Below are positions 13,402 through 20,458 of a stretch of 34,342 nt of DNA, piece after piece. The translations under genes and the position numbers were made by a program. Below the pieces are notes generated by a model. It was not told the origin of the DNA, ran no database searches, and worked only from the letters and a program-made list of their open reading frames with translations. The stretch's first letter is position 1, and each line of letters starts with the position of its first letter. The DNA lies in assembly GCA_902785055.1 (NCBI GenBank), contig CACZXG010000016.1:1-34342 (forward strand). The letters are read 5' to 3'. This stretch comes from an uncultured Lachnospiraceae bacterium (GTDB taxonomy: Bacteria > Bacillota > Clostridia > Lachnospirales > Lachnospiraceae).

Positions 13402-16143
13402 ATGTTTAGAATAAAACGGATAACGATATTATTCATGTCGGCGCTTCTAATGGGGTCGACAGTTTGTACGCCGATTATGGCGGCAGAGGAGTCCGGTGAA
13501 CCGATTGCGTCTGTTCAGCAAGAGGCGGCCGGCGACTCGACTGCGTCTGTTCAGGAAGAGGCGGAGGAGAAAAAACAGCCGGAGAGCGAAAAACATCTGC
13601 CGCTGATCGTTGTAGACGGTGTCACAGATGAGACGCATAAAAATACTTATAATGCTTCAGCTGCGTGGGACGCTGAAAAACTGGCTTCTCTGCCAGTGCT
13701 TAAAACGGATGTGACGAGCGCTTCCGACGGCTGTATTATGCTGGGGCTGCCCGGAGAATACATTGCGGACCAGCAGGCAGTCCTTGACAGGATCAATGAA
13801 ATCCGCAAAGAAGCCTGCGAGGAAGGCGTTATTAATCCTGAGACGAACAGACCGCTGACACCGGATGATTATGTCCCTCTCAAATGGTCCAATGAGCTCG
13901 AGAAGATCGCGAGAATCCGCGCGTCAGAATCTTCCATGACCGGTTCCCATGAAAGGACGAATGGCAGCAGCTGGCAGTCCATGGACAGCAAATTTACATA
14001 TGTCGGTGAATGTATTGCGTGGAATTACAGCAGTTCTGCAACTTCAGGAATCGATCAGTGGTATAGCGAGAAGAAATACTGGATTGAGGGAAATGCGGAG
14101 GACTCAGGTCATTATACGACGCTGATCCGGCCTACCATGCGCTGTGTCGGATCAGGAACATTTTACTCGCCTTACACAGAGTACCCTAATACGACCCTGG
14201 TTGAATTCTATACCAATGAAGGCGGGGATCAATCTTTTGTGGGCATGACAGGGGAATGCATCCAGATGCTTGAAGTAGTCGAAGCAAAATTGGATGGCGA
14301 TCCTTCCATTCTGGGAACACTCTCCGGCGTGAAGGGCGATGAGCGCACACTGCTGCTTACGGCCAACGCCGTATATAATGGACCGGTATTCACATCTAAT
14401 ACGAAGAGTCTGCTGATCAAAGATGGAGTTAACTGGTCATCTTCTGACAGCGGGATCGCATCAGTGTCCGCCTCCGGCATTGTGAAGGCAGGTAAATGCG
14501 GCAGCGCTTCGATCACGGCACAGACTGAAAACGGAGCTTCTGCTTCGGCTGAGTTTACTGTTGAGCATGTTTTGCAGAAGATTCCGGCAGTGAAAGCGAC
14601 CTGCACAGAGACCGGCCTTACTGAAGGAGAGAAGTGCGCAAACTGCGGCAAGGTCACCGTAGAGCAGGGAAAAGTGCCGAAAGCCGGGCATAAATGGAAT
14701 TCATATTACACAGTAGATAAAGAGCCGACATATACAAGCGAGGGCCTGAAGTCAAAACATTGCTCAGTATGCGGAGCAAGCGCCCCCGACTCTGTTCAAT
14801 CAATTCCGAGATTTAAGGCAGGATGGAAGAAAAACAGCACAGGCTGGTGGTATGCCCGGAGCGATGGATCTTACCCGGCAAGTAAATTTGAAACTATTGG
14901 AGGGAAGGTCTATTATTTTAATTCTTATGGATATATGGTGACCGGCTGGCGGGAGATCGACGGAAAGTGGTATTACTTCAGCGGAAGTGGAGCGATGGTC
15001 ACGGGCTTCCAGCAGGTTGGAAGTAAATGGTACCACTTCAACACGAAAGGAGTAATGCATACGGGCTGGCAGAAACTTGACGGCAAGTGGTATTACTTCA
15101 GTGAAAGCGGAGCGATGGTGACCCGCTGGCAGGAGATCGACGGTCAGAGGTATTACTTCAATTCAAGAGGAGTAATGCAGACCGGTTGGCAGGAACTTGA
15201 CGGCAAGTGGTATTACTTAAACAGATCCGGAGTGATGTTAACCCACTGGCAGGAGATCGACGGTAAAAGGTATTACTTCAGTTCAAGAGGAGTGATGCTG
15301 ACAGGCTGGCAGGAGATAGGCGGCAGGTGGTATTACTTCAGCGAAAGCGGAGCGATGCGGACAGGCTGGCAAAAGATTGAAGGCGCGCGGTATTACTTCA
15401 ACGGAAGCGGAATAATGCAGACCGGTTGGCAGCAGATCGAAGGCAAGTGGTACTTCTTCAGAGAAAGCGGTGCAGCAGTCACGGGCTGGCAGGAGATAAG
15501 CGGCAGGTGGTATTACTTCAGCGGAAGCGGAACAATGCGGACGGGCTGGCAAAAACTTGACGGCACGTGGTATTACTTAAACAGAAAAGGAGCGATGGTC
15601 ACGGGCTGGCAGCTTATCGACGGCAAATGGTATTACTTCAGCAGAAGCGGAGCAATGCGGACGGGCTGGCAGCAGATTGATGGCGTGTGGTATTATTTCA
15701 ATCTGATCGGAGCAATGCAGACGGGCTGGCAGGAGATAGGAGGCACGTGGTATTACTTCAGCAGAAGCGGAGCAATGCAGACCGGTTGGCAGGAGCTGGG
15801 CAGCAATTGGTATTACTTGAACAGTAAAGGAGCGATGTTCACGGGATGGCTGCTGTATAAGGACAATTGGTATTATTTGAACAATAAAGGAGCGATGTTC
15901 ACGGGATGGCTGCTAGATCAGGACAATTGGTATTATTTGAGCAGCAATGGAGCAATGTTGACGGGCTGGCAGCAGATTGACGGCATCTGGTATTACCTCG
16001 ATGGAAACGGAGCAATGGCCGCCGGTAAGTGGGTTGGAGATTATTATCTCACCGAAAGCGGTGCTATGGCAGAGAATACCTGGATTGGAGAGTTCTATGT
16101 GGGCTCTGACGGGAAGTGGATTCCCGACTATAGTGAGGAATAA
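13402..16143 (+). CDS. Secreted CAP/SCP-domain protein with long wall-binding repeat tail (surface gene 4)
   Basis: 913 residues. The signal peptide is conventional (MFRIKRITILFMSALLMGS..., cleavage near IMAAEE) and unlike those of genes 2 and 3. Residues about 120-272 form a CAP/SCP (PF00188) domain: LDRINEIRKEA at its start, LKWSNELEKIARIRASE, a GSHERTNG turn, and GHYTTLIRPTMRCVGSG. Residues about 298-388 look like a bacterial Ig-like (BIG2) domain (VNWSSSDSGIASVSASGIVKAG). Two cysteine modules follow, then 18 exact 20-residue YYF/GW repeats and the same terminal cap as genes 1-3. AGGAGG stands six bases before the ATG. CAP proteins in Gram-positive bacteria are secreted and of varied or unknown function; the tail implies attachment to the wall. 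Confidence 0.93.
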   Translation: MFRIKRITILFMSALLMGSTVCTPIMAAEESGEPIASVQQEAAGDSTASVQEEAEEKKQPESEKHLPLIVVDGVTDETHKNTYNASAAWDAEKLASLPVLKTDVTSASDGCIMLGLPGEYIADQQAVLDRINEIRKEACEEGVINPETNRPLTPDDYVPLKWSNELEKIARIRASESSMTGSHERTNGSSWQSMDSKFTYVGECIAWNYSSSATSGIDQWYSEKKYWIEGNAEDSGHYTTLIRPTMRCVGSGTFYSPYTEYPNTTLVEFYTNEGGDQSFVGMTGECIQMLEVVEAKLDGDPSILGTLSGVKGDERTLLLTANAVYNGPVFTSNTKSLLIKDGVNWSSSDSGIASVSASGIVKAGKCGSASITAQTENGASASAEFTVEHVLQKIPAVKATCTETGLTEGEKCANCGKVTVEQGKVPKAGHKWNSYYTVDKEPTYTSEGLKSKHCSVCGASAPDSVQSIPRFKAGWKKNSTGWWYARSDGSYPASKFETIGGKVYYFNSYGYMVTGWREIDGKWYYFSGSGAMVTGFQQVGSKWYHFNTKGVMHTGWQKLDGKWYYFSESGAMVTRWQEIDGQRYYFNSRGVMQTGWQELDGKWYYLNRSGVMLTHWQEIDGKRYYFSSRGVMLTGWQEIGGRWYYFSESGAMRTGWQKIEGARYYFNGSGIMQTGWQQIEGKWYFFRESGAAVTGWQEISGRWYYFSGSGTMRTGWQKLDGTWYYLNRKGAMVTGWQLIDGKWYYFSRSGAMRTGWQQIDGVWYYFNLIGAMQTGWQEIGGTWYYFSRSGAMQTGWQELGSNWYYLNSKGAMFTGWLLYKDNWYYLNNKGAMFTGWLLDQDNWYYLSSNGAMLTGWQQIDGIWYYLDGNGAMAAGKWVGDYYLTESGAMAENTWIGEFYVGSDGKWIPDYSEE
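14911..15990 (+). repeat. Eighteen tandem 60-bp wall-binding repeats
   Basis: Exactly 18 units of 60 bp (YYF..G.M.TGWQ.IDGKW), each starting at TATTAC/TATTAT, with no length drift. Some neighbouring pairs are more alike than others (R-ending and W-ending units alternate around 15091-15270), suggesting expansion by 120-bp pairs. Genes 1-3 carry only about seven to ten such units. Confidence 0.9.
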
Positions 16144-16158
16144 TTGTCGGGAAATTTC

Positions 16159-16186
16159 TTGACAATTGCAGGATTTGTTGTACAAT
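16159..16186 (+). promoter_or_regulatory. Promoter of a short transcript
   Basis: TTGACA (16159-16164), 16-bp spacer, TACAAT (16181-16186). It begins 16 bases after the stop of surface gene 4 and points at a strong terminator only about 45-90 bases on. Confidence 0.6.
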
Positions 16187-16192
16187 AAAAGC

Positions 16193-16284
16193 CTATCTCA
16201 AAAGAAGCTTCTATTAATTGAGTAAATAAGGACAAATGGCCCGGACTGCGATAGCAGCAGTCTGTCCATGAGTCCTTTTTTTAT
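16193..16284 (+). ncRNA. Candidate small RNA of about 90 nt
   Basis: Between the promoter at 16159-16186 and the terminator ending at 16284 there is no open frame with a ribosome site. The predicted transcript has a first hairpin (CTCAA ... TTGAG, enclosing the palindrome AGAAGCTTCT) and a long terminator hairpin. It could be an sRNA or a short leader of the degraded gene downstream. I do not recognise a known RNA family. Confidence 0.4.
16229..16284 (+). terminator. Long-stem rho-independent terminator
   Basis: Outer stem AAGGAC..ATGG (16229-16240) with CCAT..GTCCTT (16267-16278), inner stem GACTGC/GCAGTC, then a run of Ts. It would stop transcription from surface gene 4 and from the promoter at 16159. 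Confidence 0.85.
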
Positions 16285-16349
16285 TTCTTGGGCAGTTTTT
16301 GCAGATAATACAGCAGGCAGCACAGTGTAAAGAAAGTGAGGTGAAGCAG

Positions 16350-16986
16350 ATGGGCAGGAGTTTTTTTGTGAGGTCCCCGGAGACGGGCGCTTGTTTTTGC
16401 GGCAGGTGCGGTAAGAGACAGCTTACAGACCTCTACAACATGAAGAAGCACGCACAGATATGCAATCCGCAGTTCAGTGAGAAGGAAGAAGTTCTGGTTG
16501 TTGAGGAAGGACGCAGTTGGGGATACCGCCTTGAGAACGCTCCCGGAGTATTGACGCTGTCCGTCTGCGCACCGTTCCTGATCCGGATCCGCGGGTTTAA
16601 GGACCGCTTCAGCGGAATTTGCGACCTGCTTCACTGAGGAGGACGAGGAGTTTTTTGACAAGGATCCATACATGGTGACGGCACCGGAAACCAGCGACGA
16701 CCTCTTCAGGGAGAGCGAGAATATGCATAACTGCGTGCGGATCTATGTTCCCGCAGTCGCTCAGCGGTCGACGAGGATCTACTTCCTGCGCGAGAAGGAG
16801 AAGCCTGATAAGAGCTATGGCACGATCGAGGTGTCCGGTGACGGCAGCAGACTCATTCAGGCCAAGGCTTTCGGCAACCGTAAACTGCCGGGCAGAGCGC
16901 AGAAGTTCGTGATCAAGTGGTGCAGGCGCAAAAGGATCAGGATCGATACCCGGGATATTACAGAGACGCCTTATGGGATTGCATAG
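16350..16986 (+). pseudogene. PcfJ-like gene, frameshifted and shortened
   Basis: Two pieces in different frames appear to be one broken gene. The first (16350-16637, GAGGTG ribosome site) encodes MGRSFFVRSPETG and a C..C-containing segment (CGRCGKRQLTDLYNMKKHAQIC). The second is open from about 16585 and reads through CFTEEDEEFFDKD into residues resembling the C-terminal part of PcfJ-family proteins: LFRESENMHNCVRIYV, IYFLREKEKPDKSYGTIEV and QAKAFGNRKL. PcfJ proteins are usually around 400-500 residues and occur on conjugative plasmids and integrated elements; here about 210 codons remain. An internal deletion with frame change is likely. An alternative is two small intact genes, with the second starting at 16672, but that ATG lacks a good ribosome site. 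Confidence 0.6.
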
Positions 16987-17002
16987 GGTGCCTTGAAACA
17001 GT

Positions 17003-17044
17003 AAAAGCCCTTCCCGGCGGCTGACCGCCGGAGAAGGGCTTTTA
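17003..17044. terminator. Bidirectional terminator between the PcfJ-like remnant and bioY
   Basis: AAAAGCCCTTC ... GAAGGGCTTTT encloses an inner CGGCGG-CTGA-CCGCCG stem. A-run and T-run on opposite sides allow it to act on both strands, serving the convergent genes. Confidence 0.88.
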
Positions 17045-17125
17045 TAGATATGCAGTTCTAACGGCTGATACAATGATGACTGATAAAAATGTCTCTTGGG
17101 GGAGAGAAGCCTCCTGCATATGATC

Positions 17126-17698
17126 TTAAACAGTGCCCTGGCCCACGGGGACGGCTTTTTTGAGCGCGACCTCGATGGGCGGAGCAATGAGCATGACCGC
17201 GACGATCTTAATGAGATCACCGGGCAGGAAAGGAATGACGCAAGCGGTCAGGGAGGCAGCGAGGGTCATCTTAGTCTGAGCAATGAACCACGCAGTGCCG
17301 ATAAAGTAGAGGGCTGCGGTGGCAAGAATCATGGAGATGATCATTGCAGCGTATTTACGGGCGCCGGATTCGTTTCTGCCAAAGCGGTAGTATAGAAGGC
17401 CGGCAACAAAGGCCATGGGGATGTATCCGATGATGTAGCCGCCTGTAATACCAAGAGTAATGCCGATGCCGCCCTTCCAGCCGGCAAAGACGGGAACACC
17501 TACGCTGCCGAGCAGCACGTAGATGACCTGGCTGAGTCCGCCGAGCTTCGCACCCAGGAGGATCCCGGAGAGGAGAACCGCAAAGGTGGCCAGGGAGATT
17601 GGTACTTCTCCTGCCAGAGGCACGGAGAGAGGCGCCAGTATACAGGTAACTGCGGCGCAGAGAGCGCAGAGAACAAGATCGCGTGTTGTCATTTTCAT
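17126..17698 (-). CDS. bioY: BioY, biotin-binding S component of an ECF transporter
   Basis: 190 residues with six hydrophobic segments, the usual size for BioY (PF02632). Diagnostic stretches are the N-terminal TTRDLVLCALCAAV, the PISLATFAVLLSGILLGAKLGGLSQVIYVLLGSVGVPVF region, the GGIGITLGITGGYIIGYIP loop, and FLPGDLIKIVAV near the end. BioY captures biotin at the membrane and works with the EcfA/A'/T energising module, which is not encoded here. GGAGG lies 11 bases before the ATG. Expression is very probably repressed by biotin-loaded BirA, because the -35 box lies inside a BirA half-site (17758-17766). It is monocistronic and ends at a shared terminator. Confidence 0.96.
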   Translation of the reverse strand: MKMTTRDLVLCALCAAVTCILAPLSVPLAGEVPISLATFAVLLSGILLGAKLGGLSQVIYVLLGSVGVPVFAGWKGGIGITLGITGGYIIGYIPMAFVAGLLYYRFGRNESGARKYAAMIISMILATAALYFIGTAWFIAQTKMTLAASLTACVIPFLPGDLIKIVAVMLIAPPIEVALKKAVPVGQGTV

Positions 17699-17735
17699 GT
17701 TGTGTTAAACCTCCGAATCGTTTGATGTCATTGAA

Positions 17736-17764
17736 ATCGTAAACGATGAGGAGAGAATTGTCAA
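17736..17764 (-). promoter_or_regulatory. bioY promoter
   Basis: On the minus strand TTGACA (17759-17764), a 17-bp spacer and TACGAT (17736-17741). The -35 is contained in the first BirA half-site. Confidence 0.8.
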
Positions 17765-17810
17765 CCTAAGCAAACAAAAAGGTTAACAAACGCAGACGCG
17801 GTTGTTAACC
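17758..17810 (-). promoter_or_regulatory. BirA operator with three half-sites
   Basis: TTGTCAACC (17758-17766), 14 bp, GGTTAACAA (17781-17789): the canonical BirA dyad order and spacing. A third, perfect half-site TTGTTAACC (17802-17810) follows 12 bp further on, in everted orientation to the second. The first half-site covers the bioY -35, so BirA bound here would block RNA polymerase. Confidence 0.85.
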
Positions 17811-17864
17811 TCTGTGGGAGTGTACATTGTAAGACTATTTGTCGTAAGGCTGCTGCCTCGCAGC

Positions 17865-18407
17865 TTAGACTTTTTCTAATATCTCGTTTCCAATCTCTTC
17901 AACGGTTTTGCCATCCGTGTGGATGATGATATCGGCAGCAGCTTCATATTTAGCACGGCGGCTGTCCATAAGACTGCGCACGAAGTCGATGTTCTTGTTG
18001 TTTTCGAGAAGAGGGCGGCTGTGGTCTTCCTTAAGGCGCTCAAGGATGGTCTGAGGGTCAGCGGTCAAAAGAATGACCCGGCCGATTTTCTTCATCTCCG
18101 CGACGTTGCGCTCGCGCATGGGAACGCCTCCGCCGCAGGAGAGGATCACGCCTTTACGGGACTGCATTTCGATGAGAAGAGCGGTCTCGAGGTCGCGGAA
18201 GTACTCCTCGCCGTATCTGTTGAAGATCTCAGTGATGCTCATGCCTTCCCGCTGTGCGATGATCTGATCCATCTCGATGACGTCCATATTGTACTGCGTG
18301 TGGAAATAGTCGGATACGGTGGATTTGCCGGTTCCCATGAAACCGATCAGGACCAGATTGCAGGGGTTGGGACTGTGTCCGGTGGTATAAACGTCTGCCT
18401 GCGCCAT
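17865..18407 (-). CDS. aroK: Shikimate kinase
   Basis: 180 residues, normal length for AroK. It phosphorylates shikimate at the 3-hydroxyl with ATP in the chorismate pathway, in the cytoplasm. Visible motifs are the P-loop GFMGTGKST, the acidic IEMDQII segment that binds shikimate and magnesium, the FRDLE arginine motif, the SCGGG substrate loop, and the lid arginine in HSRPLL. AAGGAG lies seven bases before the ATG. It has its own promoter, is not next to other aro genes, and ends in a short GCTGC-GAG-GCAGC hairpin without a clear T-run. Confidence 0.95.
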   Translation of the reverse strand: MAQADVYTTGHSPNPCNLVLIGFMGTGKSTVSDYFHTQYNMDVIEMDQIIAQREGMSITEIFNRYGEEYFRDLETALLIEMQSRKGVILSCGGGVPMRERNVAEMKKIGRVILLTADPQTILERLKEDHSRPLLENNKNIDFVRSLMDSRRAKYEAAADIIIHTDGKTVEEIGNEILEKV

Positions 18408-18444
18408 TTGCTTTACTCCTTTAAATCGTTAATAGAACGAGTTG

Positions 18445-18473
18445 ATAATAAGCCAAATACGGCAAAAGTTCAA
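18445..18473 (-). promoter_or_regulatory. aroK promoter
   Basis: On the minus strand TTGAAC (18468-18473), 17-bp spacer, TATTAT (18445-18450), about 38 bases before the start codon. Confidence 0.65.
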
Positions 18474-18577
18474 CAGAAAAGTTCACATTGGGGGAAAGCA
18501 ATGGTAAACTTACTAAGTGGTTTAGATTATTTACTTGCTGTGCAGCAAAGACTGCCGGATGAATGAGGAATAAAAAG

Positions 18578-20440
18578 ATGAAGCGATCGGGAGGTTTTAT
18601 AAACTGGCTTAAGAGCATAACGCAGCCGTTCGGACTTCTTAGGGAGAATATCAGGAGCCTGATAGGGTTTGAGTTTATTTTTCGGATTCTCACCTTCGTG
18701 GTGATCTTTCCGCTCATGACCTGGGCGCAGAGGCTGTGGCTGGTCGCTAATAATACGAAAGTGATCGCCTGGTACAATGCGGGCAAATTTGTCAAAAACC
18801 CGATCAGCTGGATCATATTCATTTTCATGCTTCTTCTGCTGGTCGGTGCAACTATGTTTGAGCAATTTGCGATCTATGATACACTGCACGCCTCTAAGTT
18901 CGGGATCAGAAGGACGACGAGGCAGATCTTCTCTGCCGGCTTTGACATGTGCGTTGAGCGTTTGCGGCTCGAGAACTGGGGCTTTCTGCCCTATGTGATC
19001 TTTGTGCTGCGCTTCGGATCCATTTCCGGAGACGTCTCCAGCATTACGTCGGTGATCCGTATTCCGGGTTTTATTCTCGAGGATTTCACCAAACATCAGT
19101 GGGAAATGATAGCTTTTAACGCTTTCCAGCTCATTGTTCTGTTTTTTTTCCTGCGCTGGCTCTTTGCGATCCCGATCATGATGGAAGAGGACGGGACGAG
19201 TTTTACCACGGCATGCAGGAAGAGCGCAGCTATGGTCAGCGGCAGATATATCGTCAGAGTCTTTTTCCTCACGGTCTGCTGGAGAGCGCTGATCGGCTTT
19301 CTGTATATGATCGGTTCGGTCGTGGCGGTCGCAGGATGGTATCTTCTTTCAATCTGGGTCATTCCGGCAGAAACGGAACCGTTTATAGACTTCTTCATCG
19401 GCCGGATTTTCCCGACCAGTATTATCTGTTATATAATCTCCCTTTGGATCGTGTTCCCGATGGTCGCGGCAACCTTCCAGGCGGCTTATTATAAGAGAAA
19501 AGAGGAACTTGGCGACCCCCTTCTTCGTTACACGGATCCTCCGCACTTTTTCCACAGATATCCGATCCTGAAGGTTCTGATCGTCGGCATCTGTGCGGTC
19601 AGTATTTTCTTCTCTGTGCCCAGAAGATATGCCCAGATCCGGTGGATGCTCAACACGGACTACGGAACCCCGATGATCATGGCGCACCGGGGCTATTCAT
19701 CCATGGCGCCGGAAAACACGCTTCCGGCTTTCAAGATGTGTATTGACGAAGACTTCTCCGCAGCTGAACTGGATGTACAGCTGCTCAAGGACGGGACGCT
19801 CATCGTGCTGCACGACGACAACCTGCTAAGAACGACAGGAGTGAACAAGAATGTCTGGGAAGTGACTTACGACGAGATCAAGGATCTGGACAATGGGAGC
19901 TTCTTCAACGAGGAATTTGCGGATACAAGGATCCCCACGCTTGACGAAGTATTAAAGCTTGCCGGAAGCGGCAAAGATAAGCTCTTTTTAAACATTGAGA
20001 TCAAGAGGAACGGACACGACGATGGGATCACGCAGAAAGTTGTGGACACCATCGTGGAGAACGATTATCTGTCAAACTGTGACATAACGTCGCAGGATTA
20101 CAGCACGCTGGAGGAGGTGCGGCAGATCAATCCGTCCGTGCTCACCGCTTATACTTCTGCGATCGGAATCGGTAATATTGATTCACTTGAGGCTGCGGAT
20201 ATCATCAGTATCCAGGAAACATTTGCGACCTACGAAAATATCGAACGGATCCACAACGCAGGAAAACATGTCTTTGTCTGGACGGTAAACGAGCAGGATA
20301 CCATGGAGCACCTGGTCAGTCTCAACGTGGACGCGATCCTCACCAATGATCCTCAACTGTGCAAAGTTGTTATCGATAATTATGATTCGAGCATCATGAA
20401 TGTGCTTCACAGACTCCAGGAAGTATTCACGTTCCTGTAA
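18578..20440 (+). CDS. Membrane-anchored glycerophosphodiester phosphodiesterase
   Basis: 620 residues in two parts. Residues 1 to about 355 form a membrane domain with six or more hydrophobic segments (PF10110-like, typical of Firmicute GDPD proteins). The rest is a GDPD (PF03009) catalytic domain: AHRGYSSMAPENT with H370, AELDVQLLKDG, a VLHDDNL metal/catalytic stretch, NIEIK, and VWTVNE near the end. The family hydrolyses glycerophosphodiesters to glycerol-3-phosphate and an alcohol; membrane forms may act on lipid or teichoic-acid material. The start at 18578 is favoured by GAGG nine bases upstream; an in-frame ATG at 18563 has no good site. The stop is 18 bp before the radical SAM gene, suggesting co-transcription. 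Confidence 0.92.
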   Translation: MKRSGGFINWLKSITQPFGLLRENIRSLIGFEFIFRILTFVVIFPLMTWAQRLWLVANNTKVIAWYNAGKFVKNPISWIIFIFMLLLLVGATMFEQFAIYDTLHASKFGIRRTTRQIFSAGFDMCVERLRLENWGFLPYVIFVLRFGSISGDVSSITSVIRIPGFILEDFTKHQWEMIAFNAFQLIVLFFFLRWLFAIPIMMEEDGTSFTTACRKSAAMVSGRYIVRVFFLTVCWRALIGFLYMIGSVVAVAGWYLLSIWVIPAETEPFIDFFIGRIFPTSIICYIISLWIVFPMVAATFQAAYYKRKEELGDPLLRYTDPPHFFHRYPILKVLIVGICAVSIFFSVPRRYAQIRWMLNTDYGTPMIMAHRGYSSMAPENTLPAFKMCIDEDFSAAELDVQLLKDGTLIVLHDDNLLRTTGVNKNVWEVTYDEIKDLDNGSFFNEEFADTRIPTLDEVLKLAGSGKDKLFLNIEIKRNGHDDGITQKVVDTIVENDYLSNCDITSQDYSTLEEVRQINPSVLTAYTSAIGIGNIDSLEAADIISIQETFATYENIERIHNAGKHVFVWTVNEQDTMEHLVSLNVDAILTNDPQLCKVVIDNYDSSIMNVLHRLQEVFTFL

Positions 20441-20458
20441 ATGGCATAGGAGGCAGTT

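Noticed and set aside
14911-15990. CRISPR-like array
   Set aside because: The 60-bp periodic units are contiguous coding repeats without unique spacers and stay in frame.
17825-17866. Rho-independent terminator after aroK
   Set aside because: There is a GCTGC-GAG-GCAGC hairpin just after the stop, but no T-run follows it on the minus strand.
17919-18566. A 215-codon + strand frame opposite aroK
   Set aside because: The minus strand has all shikimate kinase motifs; the antisense product has none.
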